Part shown: piece after piece, positions 33,597 to 42,163 of the stretch
How the letters are laid out: each line of letters begins with the position of its first letter
Position numbering within the stretch: position 1 is the first letter of the stretch
Source: Selenomonas sp.
GTDB lineage: Bacteria; Bacillota_C; Negativicutes; Selenomonadales; Selenomonadaceae
Direction of reading: 5' to 3'
Length of the DNA stretch: 64,000 nucleotides
Assembly (NCBI RefSeq): GCF_024693525.1
Contig: NZ_JAILKR010000116.1
Location: 1 to 64,000, forward strand
The notes under the pieces: model-generated
Seen by the model: the letters and a program-made list of their open reading frames with translations, nothing else
Told to the model about the DNA's origin: nothing
Database searches by the model: none
Program-made: the position numbers and the translations under genes

Positions 33597-34874
33597 GTGA
33601 AAAAAACGTCGAAAATCTATCAGGACTATGTAGAAATTCTCCGGCGGGAACTCGTACCAGCCATGGGCTGCACCGAACCTATCGCCATCGCGTACTGTGC
33701 CGCTAAGGCCCGGGCTGCCTTAGGGGAACTGCCCGACAAATTAGAAATCGCCGCCAGCGGCAACATCATCAAAAACGTAAAAAGCGTCATCGTACCGAAC
33801 ACCGACGGCCGCAAGGGCATTGAAGCTGCCGCCGCCATCGGCGTCGTCGCTGGTGATGAAACGGCAGAGCTAGAAGTCATCGCCCATGCCAAAGACGAAG
33901 ACAAGGCAAAACTCGCCAACTATATGGAAAATACCACCATCACCGTCCTATCGGCCGAATCCAACCACCTCCTCGACATCCTCGTAACCGCCAGCAAGGG
34001 CAGCAATACTGCCTGCGTTCATATCGTCAACGAGCACACTAACATTGTGGAAATCGCCCGCAATGGAAAGATTCTCTTCCAAAAAGAAATCGTCGATACC
34101 CCTGAAACAGACAAACCGGACTACGAAAGCATGACCATCGAGGATATTTACGACTTTGCCATGACCTGCGACCTCGACGATGTGCGGGATATCCTCCAAC
34201 GCCAAATCCAATACAATACGGCCATCGCTGACGAAGGGCTCAAAAACAATTACGGCGCTAACATCGGTTCAACCCTACTCAAAGCCTACGGAAATGACAT
34301 CCATATCCGCGCCCGGGCCAAAGCGGCCGCCGGCAGCGACGCCCGCATGAATGGCTGCGAACTACCAGTCATCATCAATTCCGGCAGTGGCAATCAGGGC
34401 ATGACCGTCTCGCTGCCCGTCATCGAATACGCCAAAGAAGTCGGCGCCGATGAGGAAAAACTGCTGCGCGCCCTGCTACTTTCCAACCTGGTTACCCTGC
34501 ACGAAAAAGAAGGCATCGGCCGGCTCTCCGCCTACTGCGGAGCCGTCAGTGCTGGAGCTGGGGCCGGAGCCGGCATTGCCTGGCTCTGCGGCGGCGGCTA
34601 CAAAGCCGTCATCCACACCATCGTCAATGCCCTGGCCATCACCTCCGGCATTGTCTGCGACGGTGCCAAGGCCTCCTGTGCCGCCAAGATATCAGCAGCT
34701 GTTGACGCCGGCATCCTAGGCTTTGAGATGTACCGCAACGGCCAGCAGTTCTACGGTGGCGACGGGCTTGTACTAAAAGGCGTCGAAAACACCATCCGCA
34801 ATATCAGCCGTCTCGGCCGCATCGGCATGAAAGAAACCGACAAAGAAATCATCAACATGATGATTGGCAAATAA
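33597..34874 (+). CDS. cyuA: L-cysteine desulfidase / UPF0597 (YhaM/CyuA family)
   Basis: 425 residues of the UPF0597 (serine dehydratase alpha-like) family. The E. coli member CyuA breaks L-cysteine down to pyruvate, ammonia and H2S using an Fe-S cluster. The signature VPAMGCTEPIAIAYCAAKA is at about residues 18-36; glycine-rich stretches (GAVSAGAGAGAGIAWLCGGGY) and CDGAKASCAAKIS carry further conserved cysteines. It starts at GTG 33597 behind GGAGAATCCCC. Monocistronic with its own sigma-A promoter and a strong terminator. The exact substrate is inferred from the family. Confidence 0.82.
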   Translation: MKKTSKIYQDYVEILRRELVPAMGCTEPIAIAYCAAKARAALGELPDKLEIAASGNIIKNVKSVIVPNTDGRKGIEAAAAIGVVAGDETAELEVIAHAKDEDKAKLANYMENTTITVLSAESNHLLDILVTASKGSNTACVHIVNEHTNIVEIARNGKILFQKEIVDTPETDKPDYESMTIEDIYDFAMTCDLDDVRDILQRQIQYNTAIADEGLKNNYGANIGSTLLKAYGNDIHIRARAKAAAGSDARMNGCELPVIINSGSGNQGMTVSLPVIEYAKEVGADEEKLLRALLLSNLVTLHEKEGIGRLSAYCGAVSAGAGAGAGIAWLCGGGYKAVIHTIVNALAITSGIVCDGAKASCAAKISAAVDAGILGFEMYRNGQQFYGGDGLVLKGVENTIRNISRLGRIGMKETDKEIINMMIGK

Positions 34875-34875
34875 A

Positions 34876-34925
34876 AAGTGGATTGACTCGTCAATTACAT
34901 TTTGACAAGTCAATCCACTTTTTTC
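34876..34925. terminator. Bidirectional intrinsic terminator
   Basis: 13-base stem AAGTGGATTGACT (34876-34888) / AGTCAATCCACTT (34908-34920), with an inner GTCAA/TTGAC extension and T-runs on both strands. It lies between cyuA and the convergent serine hydrolase gene. Confidence 0.92.
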
Positions 34926-34929
34926 TTTC

Positions 34930-35802
34930 TCAATTATTTGCAGCGGCTTTTGCCATTTGCCGCAGGATGGAAATCGCCCGTCCACGGCTGGAATAATTTT
35001 CGGTCATCCCTACAATAATGAAATGCCTGCCAGGCTGATAAACGATGCCACCATCGTCATAAAGCCCATAGAGCTCTCCGGTCTTATGGCAAATCATAAC
35101 GCCAGGAAGTGCTGCCGGAAAGCATTCCGTATCGGTCTGGCCCTCCAGATAGCCAAGCATCACATCGTCCAGTTCCGGGCTTACACAATTCCTATGGTAA
35201 AGTTTCAGGAAAAAATGGCCTAAATCATTGACCGAAGTATAGTTTTCACGGCCTTCGGCTACGGCCTGGCTATCCATCATCTTCCGCTGAAGAATCGTAT
35301 CTCCATAGCCATTGCGCGTTATGTAAGCATTGATTTTCTCCATGCCCAAAAGGTCAATCATCATATTCGTTGCCGTATTATCACTTTCGGTAATCATCAG
35401 CCGCATGACGGTGTCCAACGTGAGTTCCGTCCCGCTGGCATATCCAGCCAATACACCAGCTCCCCCCACCTTGTCGTAACTATGTAAAACCAGATTTTGG
35501 TAAAGCGACAGCTGGCCATCCCTAACCTTTTCCATCGCTGTACCTAAAATAAACACTTTTATCATACTGGCCGAACGCATCTGTTTTGACTGATAACTGT
35601 ACTCCTCGCGATTTTCGCCTGGATACGCCACAAACAAGGCATATTGCGTGCTATCTGAATTAGAAAGCGCTGTCACTGCCTGCGCCAGTGAATCATTGCT
35701 GACCTTCGGCGAAGCCGTGGCCGCTGCTTTAACAGATCCAGCTGGCAAAACAATTGCCAGCAGCCAAACCACCAAACAACCGATAACCGTAAAACGCCGC
35801 AT
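34930..35802 (-). CDS. Exported class A beta-lactamase-fold serine hydrolase
   Basis: 290 residues with a signal peptide (RRFTVIGCLVVWLLAIVLPAG...). The penicillin-recognising fold is clear: SxxK as S79-M-I-K82, S140-D-N142 in MITESDNTATN, and HKTGE near residue 237. The omega-loop position of Glu166 in TEM falls on Met175 (LQRKMMD), so the usual deacylating glutamate is missing. It is therefore more likely a peptidoglycan-related hydrolase or an inactive relative than a true beta-lactamase. ATG 35802 has GGAGG 6 bases upstream. It follows a small exported-protein gene by 14 bases, likely the same transcript. Confidence 0.82.
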   Translation of the reverse strand: MRRFTVIGCLVVWLLAIVLPAGSVKAAATASPKVSNDSLAQAVTALSNSDSTQYALFVAYPGENREEYSYQSKQMRSASMIKVFILGTAMEKVRDGQLSLYQNLVLHSYDKVGGAGVLAGYASGTELTLDTVMRLMITESDNTATNMMIDLLGMEKINAYITRNGYGDTILQRKMMDSQAVAEGRENYTSVNDLGHFFLKLYHRNCVSPELDDVMLGYLEGQTDTECFPAALPGVMICHKTGELYGLYDDGGIVYQPGRHFIIVGMTENYSSRGRAISILRQMAKAAANN

Positions 35803-35816
35803 CTGCAACCTCCACC

Positions 35817-36152
35817 TCAATAATTGTTGACTACAAAGCGATAAATATTAGCCGCTACTGGCGAAGCTCCGCCAAACACATAACCATGATAGCCCTCCGA
35901 ATTGCGATAATACGGGCTGCCATTGGACGGATAGAAGGAATAGTAGAGGTAATTGCCCGCATTTTTCACCGTGCAACGGAACGTGTACGGGCTGCGGCTG
36001 GAAATACTGACTGACTGTGTAATGAGATACGCATGGGTTCCATCGCTATAAGTTCCCATGTAATAGTCACTGGCCTCAGCCGGAGCTGCCGGTGCCGCCA
36101 TAAAAAGCAGCGCTGCTGCCAGCATAACCGCTGAAAACAATCGTTTAACCAT
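35817..36152 (-). CDS. Small exported protein of unknown function
   Basis: 111 residues. A clear signal peptide (KRLFSAVMLAAALLFMAAPAAPAEA) is followed by a mature part of about 85 residues rich in Tyr, Ser and Gly (SDYYMGTYSDGTHAYLITQS) that should be beta-rich. Single cysteine. ATG 36152 follows GAGGAGG. It is upstream of, and probably co-transcribed with, the serine hydrolase gene. I do not recognise a family. Confidence 0.7.
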   Translation of the reverse strand: MVKRLFSAVMLAAALLFMAAPAAPAEASDYYMGTYSDGTHAYLITQSVSISSRSPYTFRCTVKNAGNYLYYSFYPSNGSPYYRNSEGYHGYVFGGASPVAANIYRFVVNNY

Positions 36153-36238
36153 AATACCTACCTCCTCAATGCAAAAACCATATCATCTAATTTGTACTTC
36201 GTCATCCGCCTCTAATTTCCTTCCTTTTCGCAATAAAT

Positions 36239-36286
36239 AACCCCTGAAGCCCGTCCATCACCACAGATGCACCAGCTCCAGGGGTT
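36239..36286 (-). terminator. Probable terminator after the binding-protein gene
   Basis: AACCCCTG-a-AGC (36239-36250) pairs with GCT-c-CAGGGGTT (36275-36286), one mismatch. The minus strand continues TTATTTATT, a weak T-run. Confidence 0.6.
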
Positions 36287-36291
36287 TCCTG

Positions 36292-37311
36292 TTATTTCAC
36301 TTCATTAAGATTGTCTTTGTCGATAATCAGTGGCGTGCAAAGGTAAGCAGGAACAACGATTACCCCGTTGTTATAGGATTTGACATCGTTGATATCCGGC
36401 TGGGTGCCCTCCACCACAGCTTTAATCATGCGGACGGTTTTGGCCACCAGCAGCGATGGAGATTTGTAAATCGTAATGGCCTGCTTGCCATTACGGATAG
36501 CATCAAGAGCCTGGCTCTCGGCATCCTGGCCGGTGAGCAGCGGCATTTCGCTATAACCGCTCTTCAACAGCGCCTCACGGATACCACCTGCCAGACCATC
36601 ATTAGGCGAAAGCACCACATCAAGCTTCACCCCCGCATCCGGTCCCTGCAAAAGTTTTGTCATGCGCTCCGTTGCCCCTTCGGGTTTCCACCCCTTAATT
36701 GCTACCTGATCAAAACTCGCTTCCTTGGAGGGAATAATGAGCTGGCCTTTATCGATATAGGGCTTCAACACCTCCATAGCACCATCATAGAACACATGAG
36801 CATTGTTATCGGCAGGATCGCCAGCAAATACTTCCATGTTGAAGGGACCAGCTCCCGTCTTGAGCTGAAGCTTAGCCTCGATGTATTCGCCCATGGCCTG
36901 ACCGACGGCCAAATTGTCAAAGGACGCGTAGTAGGATACCGCATCGGTATTCATGATCAGGCGGTCATAAGCAATGACTGCCACGTTTTTCTCTTTGGCC
37001 TCATTCAGCACATCTTTAAGAGCCGTGCTGTCAACGGCACCGATAACCAGGCATTTGGGGCTGTCAGCCAGCTGCTTTTTGATTTGCTCAATCTGCTGGT
37101 CAGACGTATCGGCAAACTGCAAATCCACCGTATAACCCTCTTTTTCGAGCATCTCCTTGATAGTCTGTCCATTCCTCTGCCAACTGCTCGAAGAATTGGC
37201 AAAGGCTACTGCTACTTTTTTATTATTGTTATCACTGCTGCCACATCCCCCCAGCACCAAAGCGCTGACTGCTAACAGAACGAGGCAGAGAATCGTAATA
37301 TATTTCTTCAT
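36292..37311 (-). CDS. Sugar-binding periplasmic lipoprotein (ribose/xylose type I fold)
   Basis: 339 residues. A lipoprotein signal with lipobox LGGC near residue 23 is followed by a type I periplasmic binding protein fold: VAVAFANSSSSWQRNGQ, QIEQIKKQL, VIAYDRLI, and late LTGQDAESQALDAIRNGKQAITIYKS, as in XylF/ChvE/RbsB relatives. No ATPase or permease gene is next to it. It lies 12 bases after a chemoreceptor gene in the same operon, so it may act as the ligand-presenting partner of that receptor instead of, or besides, transport. The sugar is unknown. Confidence 0.87.
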   Translation of the reverse strand: MKKYITILCLVLLAVSALVLGGCGSSDNNNKKVAVAFANSSSSWQRNGQTIKEMLEKEGYTVDLQFADTSDQQIEQIKKQLADSPKCLVIGAVDSTALKDVLNEAKEKNVAVIAYDRLIMNTDAVSYYASFDNLAVGQAMGEYIEAKLQLKTGAGPFNMEVFAGDPADNNAHVFYDGAMEVLKPYIDKGQLIIPSKEASFDQVAIKGWKPEGATERMTKLLQGPDAGVKLDVVLSPNDGLAGGIREALLKSGYSEMPLLTGQDAESQALDAIRNGKQAITIYKSPSLLVAKTVRMIKAVVEGTQPDINDVKSYNNGVIVVPAYLCTPLIIDKDNLNEVK

Positions 37312-37323
37312 GGAAAGGCCCCC

Positions 37324-39021
37324 TTAAAGCTTGAACTTCGCCGCATGCTCGGAAAGCTCTTCAGCCAAGCTGGCCAGATTGCGGCTGGCATTCGCTACTT
37401 CATCCATAGCTGCAGACTGTTCTTCCGTTGCCGCCGACACCGACTGTGTTTCCGAAGCTACATCGAGACCGGATTTATTAATCCCTTCCATCACATCGAC
37501 AAGCTCTTCTGCCTTAGCCGTAGATTTACGTGCTTCCATCAGGATGTCATCCGCATGCTTGGTGAGATTAGAAACCGCTGCTGAAATCGTCTCGAAGGCA
37601 CTGCCGGCTTTTGAAACGACTTCACGGCCACTCTTGACATCTTCGGTTCCCTTCTGCATGCGTGTGACGGCCTGCTCCGTGTCCTTCTGGATCGTCGTGA
37701 TGAGTTCTGAAATCTTCTGGGCAGCCGTGTTGGATTCCTCCGCTAATTTGCGAACCTCATCGGCCACCACCGCAAAGCCGCGGCCGGCATCGCCAGCCCG
37801 GGCTGCCTCGATAGCCGCATTGAGGGAGAGCAAGTTCGTCTGCTCGGCAATCCCCGAAATCGTAACGGAAATCTGGCCAATCTCCTCCGAGCGTTCCGCC
37901 AATTTCTTAATAACCTCCGCCGAATCTGTTACCGAATCGGCAATTTCTGCCATCTGATCTACGGCACCGGCAATGGCATGCTTGCCATCAGCGGCGATGC
38001 CTTCCACATTCCGGGCCGCATCGGCCGAGGCGGACGCCTTATCCTGGAAGCCATGAAGGCTCTCCGACATCTCCTGAATATCAGCCAGCGACTTGCTGAC
38101 CGATTCTCCCTGAACGCTGGTATTGCCCGCTACGTTTGTAATGGACACAGCCACCTGCTGGGTAGCCTGCGCCGATTGGCTGGCATTTTCCGTCAACTGT
38201 GTAGCAAAGGTAGAAACTTCGTCCGCTGTCTGCTGGATGTTTTTAATCAGCCCCCGCAGATTCTTAATCGTATCCCCATAAGCTGTCGTGAGCTGGCCAA
38301 ATTCATCCTGCGTCTTGGCCACAGCCTCAACGGTCAGATTGCCGGCTGCCACTTCCTTCGATACCACTATGAGATACTGGATGGACTTCATAATGGAAGA
38401 ACTCAGATAGAAGGCCATAAAGCCAGAGAGCAGCACGACAAACAGGATGCAGACGATAAGCGTCCATTTGGTTTGCTCATATTTCTTCGAAGCTTCCGCA
38501 CTCTCTTTGTGGATGAAATCCTTGCTGCTGTCGACTACGCGATTGAGCTTATTGGTCATATCCGCATATTGGCCGTTTGACTTATCAAGCAGTTTGATAG
38601 CCTCTTCCTTCTTGCCATCCTTCGACAGCTTGATGATTTCCTTGGTATTCTGCTTATATTTTTCCCAAGTCCCGCGCATATCATTGAAATCCTCACGGAC
38701 ATCCGGTGCCACCGCTGGTTCGATAGTATCAAAAGCGATATCCAGCTGATCGGCTTTCTTTATCGTCTCCTGCGCCGCATGAATGCGATTAGGCAGTGTT
38801 GTTGCCGTCACCACTGCATATTCTCCCTGACGATAATCCGCCAGCGTACGGCTACTTTCCACACCAGCCAGCACACTAGAAAGATGTTCCGTTGCAATGC
38901 GCAACGCACCACTATTGATGCTGTTCAAGCTATACCCCGTATAAAGCCCATTGGCCAAAAAGATTGCAATGAGCACGCCAAAAACCAAAAACAATTTCTG
39001 GCGAATAGTCAACTTATCCAC
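37324..39021 (-). CDS. Methyl-accepting chemotaxis protein paired with a binding protein
   Basis: 565 residues. TM1 is about 9-29, a helical 4HB-type sensor about 30-190, TM2 ([19 protein letters not shown]), then HAMP, and a signalling domain with the tip [21 protein letters not shown] near residue 400. GTG 39021 is taken because GAGGAG is 8 bases upstream; an earlier in-frame GTG at 39030 overlaps that site. The sugar-binding lipoprotein gene follows directly. The sensor would be expected to meet the liganded binding protein at the membrane surface, as Trg and Tar do in E. coli. A TATAAT is at 39062-39057. Confidence 0.88.
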   Translation of the reverse strand: MDKLTIRQKLFLVFGVLIAIFLANGLYTGYSLNSINSGALRIATEHLSSVLAGVESSRTLADYRQGEYAVVTATTLPNRIHAAQETIKKADQLDIAFDTIEPAVAPDVREDFNDMRGTWEKYKQNTKEIIKLSKDGKKEEAIKLLDKSNGQYADMTNKLNRVVDSSKDFIHKESAEASKKYEQTKWTLIVCILFVVLLSGFMAFYLSSSIMKSIQYLIVVSKEVAAGNLTVEAVAKTQDEFGQLTTAYGDTIKNLRGLIKNIQQTADEVSTFATQLTENASQSAQATQQVAVSITNVAGNTSVQGESVSKSLADIQEMSESLHGFQDKASASADAARNVEGIAADGKHAIAGAVDQMAEIADSVTDSAEVIKKLAERSEEIGQISVTISGIAEQTNLLSLNAAIEAARAGDAGRGFAVVADEVRKLAEESNTAAQKISELITTIQKDTEQAVTRMQKGTEDVKSGREVVSKAGSAFETISAAVSNLTKHADDILMEARKSTAKAEELVDVMEGINKSGLDVASETQSVSAATEEQSAAMDEVANASRNLASLAEELSEHAAKFKL

Positions 39022-39222
39022 ATTACCCACTCCTCACTTGTTGATAAACCTTTTTAATTATATCATAAAAAACAAGCATTTACTTCAAAATCGATAAAAA
39101 TCGCCCAAGAAATTTGAAGTATTTTCACACTTTGTCTCTTATTTTCTATATTTACATTCTCCCTCCTTATTATTTCCTATTTTTCCTTTTGCCCAATCCG
39201 TCAACCGGGTTTCCATGCAAAA

Positions 39223-39282
39223 AAGCTATAGGTTAAGGATAATCGATTGCCTCGCTGCCATCAATGCCCTTGCCTATAGCTT
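39223..39282 (-). terminator. Long hairpin terminator after fnr
   Basis: AAGCTATAGG (39223-39232) pairs with CCTATAGCTT (39273-39282); inside it AAGG/CCTT and ATTG/CAAT can extend the stem. On the minus strand it runs into TTTTTTG. The 302-base gap between fnr and the chemoreceptor gene holds this element and the receptor's promoter; I see nothing else there. The roughly 60-nt fold is larger than a usual terminator. Confidence 0.75.
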
Positions 39283-39323
39283 GTAACGCCATTCCTTTTC
39301 TTTTGTCTTTTTTGTTCAATTGC

Positions 39324-40007
39324 TCACTCGATATTGCAGACTTCCCGGCCGCAATTCTCGCATTGGATTGCCTCTTTCAGATAGTCCAAATCCTTGATAA
39401 AGATCAGATGCCCACGGTATTCAATAATCCCTGCCTTGCGAAGTTCGCTGAGCATGCGGTTGAGGCTTTCCCGGGCGGTCCCCGAGTAATTTGCCAATTC
39501 CTGATTCGTAAGCGGCACGGAAATCAGTATGCCATCATCCAGTTCCTTCCCGTAACTGTTCGACAGGCGAATCAATGTCGAATACAACGCCCCTTTCTTT
39601 CCATACAAAACGAGATCGCGAAATTTTGAATGCTGTTTCCGCATATGCGCACTGATAAGTTTAAGCAAATTCACCGCCAGCTGCGGCTTTTTCTCCAGAT
39701 AAGCCTGAAGCACCGGAAACTCGATGGCATAGACCTCGGCTGCGCTCTGGGCTACGGCATTGAAAATGTATACGGGATTACTTTCATATAAGGGCAGCTC
39801 GCCAATTATACTGCTGCGCGTTGCCAACCGCAAGCTGAGTACCCGTCCCGACGATGCGTATTTCGTGATAAAAATCTGTCCCGTCCGCACAATATAAAAA
39901 TACTTGGCAGGATTCCCTTCATGAAACAGGTACTCTCCATCATGAAGCATGACAACCTTGCCGGGAATTTCATAGAGTTGACGGATTAACGATTCCATAG
40001 TTTCCAT
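39324..40007 (-). CDS. fnr: Fnr: oxygen-sensing Crp/Fnr-family regulator with C-terminal Fe-S ligands
   Basis: 228 residues. Cyclic-nucleotide-binding-like beta roll (20-120), dimer helix, and helix-turn-helix near 170-195 (LTNQELANYSGTARESLNRML) with the R-E-x-x-x-R pattern that reads TGTGA half-sites. The C-terminus ends CENCGREVC, giving Cys217, Cys220 and Cys225: the same CX2CX4C as Cys227/230/235 of B. subtilis Fnr. Asp131 (KFRDL) falls where that protein's fourth ligand, Asp141, lies (same offset of 10). Hence a [4Fe-4S] oxygen sensor. ATG 40007 follows GAGGTAATTGCC; a longer frame to 40073 is not used. Divergent from narK, with an Fnr-type box of its own. Confidence 0.93.
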   Translation of the reverse strand: METMESLIRQLYEIPGKVVMLHDGEYLFHEGNPAKYFYIVRTGQIFITKYASSGRVLSLRLATRSSIIGELPLYESNPVYIFNAVAQSAAEVYAIEFPVLQAYLEKKPQLAVNLLKLISAHMRKQHSKFRDLVLYGKKGALYSTLIRLSNSYGKELDDGILISVPLTNQELANYSGTARESLNRMLSELRKAGIIEYRGHLIFIKDLDYLKEAIQCENCGREVCNIE

Positions 40008-40038
40008 GGCAATTACCTCATTTCCTATTGCTAATAAC

Positions 40039-40081
40039 AGTTTACTAGAAATAGACTTTTTTACCTGTAACATTTATCACA
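40039..40081 (-). promoter_or_regulatory. Fnr-type box and promoter of fnr
   Basis: TGTAAC-ATTT-ATCACA (40066-40081, centre 40073.5) is 29.5 bases before -10-like TAAACT on the minus strand (40044-40039). This suggests positive autoregulation. Confidence 0.6.
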
Positions 40082-40086
40082 ACTCC

Positions 40087-40129
40087 CGTGAGATTTGTTA
40101 CTTACAGCTTGATGTTTTTTAATTATACT
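40087..40129 (+). promoter_or_regulatory. Fnr-type box and promoter of narK
   Basis: CGTGAG-ATTT-GTTACT (40087-40102, centre 40094.5) is 29.5 bases before -10 TATACT (40124-40129). It lies 21 bases (two helical turns) from the fnr box, so two dimers would sit on the same face of the DNA. Confidence 0.65.
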
Positions 40130-40193
40130 TGATATAAATCATAAACTGATTTACACATATTCATTATTCTTTTTATCGAATAGGAGTATTACT

Positions 40194-41537
40194 ATGGCAG
40201 AAAACAATGTATTACAACTACTTGGCGATAGACCAAGCCGCAAGGAAATCCTGGCTCACTGGGAGCCCGAAAACGAAGCCTTCTGGAACGCCTTTGGCAA
40301 AAAGATTGCCAACCAGAATCTCTATACCTCCACCTGGGCTCTGACCTTGTCCTTTGTCGTCTGGACACTCTGGGCAACGATTGCCGCCAAGCTGAATAGT
40401 GTCGGCTTTCACTTTACCGACGAGCAGATTTTCACCCTGGCCGCCCTGCCTGGACTCATTGGCGCTACAGGCAGACTCCTCTATACCTATCTACCCGGAC
40501 TCATCGGCGGCAAAAATTCCACCTTTATCACCACGGCACTGCTCCTGCTACCCATTATCGGCCTGGGCAACGCCCTGCAGGATACTGCCACCTCTTACGA
40601 TACCTTTGTATTGCTTGTTTCCTTCATCGGGATCGCCGGGGCAAATTTCTCGGCATCCATGGCCAACATCGGCTTTTTCTTTCCCAAGGCACATAAAGGC
40701 CTTGCCCTCGGCATCAATGCCGGCGTCGGCAATCTCGGCGTTTCCCTCATCTATCTGACGGCTCCGCTTCTCTTAGGCTGGAACCTTTCCTCCCTTTTTG
40801 GCCCTGGACTTACCACCACCGCTGGCACGACGCTTTTCCTGCAGAATGTCTGCTATTTCTGGGCCATCCCCACGATTATCACCCTGGCACTGATCTGGCT
40901 GTTCATGGACAACCTGCCGCTGCCGAAACAAAGTCCCAAATCCATTCTATCAATTTTTGGCAATAAGCACACCTGGCTCATGTGCTGGATTTATACCTGT
41001 GGCTTTGGTTCCTTCATCGGCTTTTCTGCGGCGTTGGGACTTCTCGTCACCAAAGAATTTCCGGAAGTCTCCTTCTCCATGGCCGCCTTCCTCGGCCCTT
41101 TTATCGGTGCCAGTGTCCGCCCCCTTGGGGGCTGGCTGGCCGATAAAATCAACAGCGGCTCCCGCGTTACCCTGCTGTCCCTTTTTGTCATGCTGGCAGC
41201 CAGCTTGGTTGTACTCGCGGGAATCCAGGCCCATAATTTCGCCATGTTCTTCGCTGCTTTCCTGCTCTTGTTCCTGACTACCGGTTTTGTCAACGGTGCC
41301 TCGTTCCGCATGATTCCTTATATCTTCAACAATCCCTTCCATTCCTCGCTGGTCACGGGATTCACCGCCGCCATCGCCGCCTACGGTGCTTTCCTGATTC
41401 CAAAGATTTTTGGCTGGTCCTACGCCAATTTCCAAAGCGTAACCCCAGCTTTTTACCTTCTCATCGCCTTCACGGCCAGCACCATCCTGATTACCTGGTG
41501 GTTCTACGCCCGCAAAGGCTCCGGAATGAACTGCTAA
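40194..41537 (+). CDS. narK: Nitrate/nitrite transporter NarK
   Basis: 447-residue major facilitator with 12 predicted membrane segments. The nitrate signatures are both present: HKGLALGINAGVGNLGVS near residue 175 and GFVNGASFRMIPYIF near 365. The first half has WTLWATIAAKLN and PGLIGATGRLLYTYLPG. It imports nitrate and/or exports nitrite for NarGHI. The N-terminus is extended by about 45 residues before the first membrane helix. ATG 40194 follows TAGGAG. Monocistronic, divergent from fnr, and preceded by an Fnr-type box, as in Bacillus narK. Confidence 0.94.
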   Translation: MAENNVLQLLGDRPSRKEILAHWEPENEAFWNAFGKKIANQNLYTSTWALTLSFVVWTLWATIAAKLNSVGFHFTDEQIFTLAALPGLIGATGRLLYTYLPGLIGGKNSTFITTALLLLPIIGLGNALQDTATSYDTFVLLVSFIGIAGANFSASMANIGFFFPKAHKGLALGINAGVGNLGVSLIYLTAPLLLGWNLSSLFGPGLTTTAGTTLFLQNVCYFWAIPTIITLALIWLFMDNLPLPKQSPKSILSIFGNKHTWLMCWIYTCGFGSFIGFSAALGLLVTKEFPEVSFSMAAFLGPFIGASVRPLGGWLADKINSGSRVTLLSLFVMLAASLVVLAGIQAHNFAMFFAAFLLLFLTTGFVNGASFRMIPYIFNNPFHSSLVTGFTAAIAAYGAFLIPKIFGWSYANFQSVTPAFYLLIAFTASTILITWWFYARKGSGMNC

Positions 41538-41540
41538 AAC

Positions 41541-41574
41541 AAAAGCCTTCCCCACCACGGAGAAGGCTTTTGTT
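41541..41574 (+). terminator. Intrinsic terminator of narK
   Basis: AAAGCCTTC (41542-41550) / GAAGGCTTT (41562-41570), followed by TTGTTT, four bases after the narK stop. Confidence 0.88.
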
Positions 41575-41630
41575 TCCCTCTAAATCCTGTTACAATATTG
41601 CTAGTTACAAGAAAAAGGAGACGATATTGT

Positions 41631-42113
41631 ATGGACCCACGCACAGGTCTCACTCATTTTGACGAAGAAGGCCAGGCCATCATGGTCGACGTCAGCGGAA
41701 AACAAGAAACGAGCCGCACGGCCATTGCTACCGGCCGCATAAAAGTCAATCAGGCCGTCTACGACGCCATCGAACAAGGCACAGCAAAAAAGGGAGACGT
41801 TCTCGGCGTCGCCCGGGTTGCCGGCATTATGGCCGCTAAGTCCACCAGCTCGGTCATCCCCCTCTGCCATCCGCTGCCCATTGCCAAATGCAGCGTCGAT
41901 TTCACGATGCTGCCCACGGAATGCGCCGTTGAAGCCAAAGCTACTGTCAAGGTAACCGGCCAGACCGGGGTCGAAATGGAAGCACTTCATTCCGTCAGCG
42001 TTGCTCTGCTGACGATTTACGATATGTGCAAGGCTATCGACAAACGCATGGAAATCCAATATATCCACCTCGATAAAAAGACCGGGGGGAAAAGCGGCGA
42101 ATTCATCCGCTGA
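41631..42113 (+). CDS. moaC: Cyclic pyranopterin monophosphate synthase MoaC
   Basis: 160 residues, the standard length. MoaC converts the MoaA product to cyclic pyranopterin monophosphate. Motifs: [21 protein letters not shown] at the N-terminus, [24 protein letters not shown] (catalytic loop), [26 protein letters not shown] and [13 protein letters not shown] (active-site lysines). ATG 41631 with GGAG 11 bases upstream is used; an upstream in-frame ATG lacks a ribosome site. TACAAT at 41591-41596 is a possible -10. It stands apart from the Moco operon, near narK. moaD and moaE are not in the window. Confidence 0.94.
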   Translation: MDPRTGLTHFDEEGQAIMVDVSGKQETSRTAIATGRIKVNQAVYDAIEQGTAKKGDVLGVARVAGIMAAKSTSSVIPLCHPLPIAKCSVDFTMLPTECAVEAKATVKVTGQTGVEMEALHSVSVALLTIYDMCKAIDKRMEIQYIHLDKKTGGKSGEFIR

Positions 42114-42119
42114 TAAAAA

Positions 42120-42158
42120 AATTCCGTTGGGTCTCGTAAGAGACCAACGGAATTTTTT
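42120..42158. terminator. Bidirectional intrinsic terminator
   Basis: AATTCCGTTGGGTCTC / GAGACCAACGGAATT stem with loop GTAA and T-runs on both strands, between moaC and the convergent deoC. Confidence 0.93.
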
Positions 42159-42163
42159 ATTTC

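Noticed and set aside
40083..40107. Alternative larger inverted repeat CTGTAA...TTACAG spanning the fnr/narK region
   Set aside because: It arises from the two adjacent Fnr-type boxes; each box explains its own promoter with exact spacing, so a single large operator is not needed.
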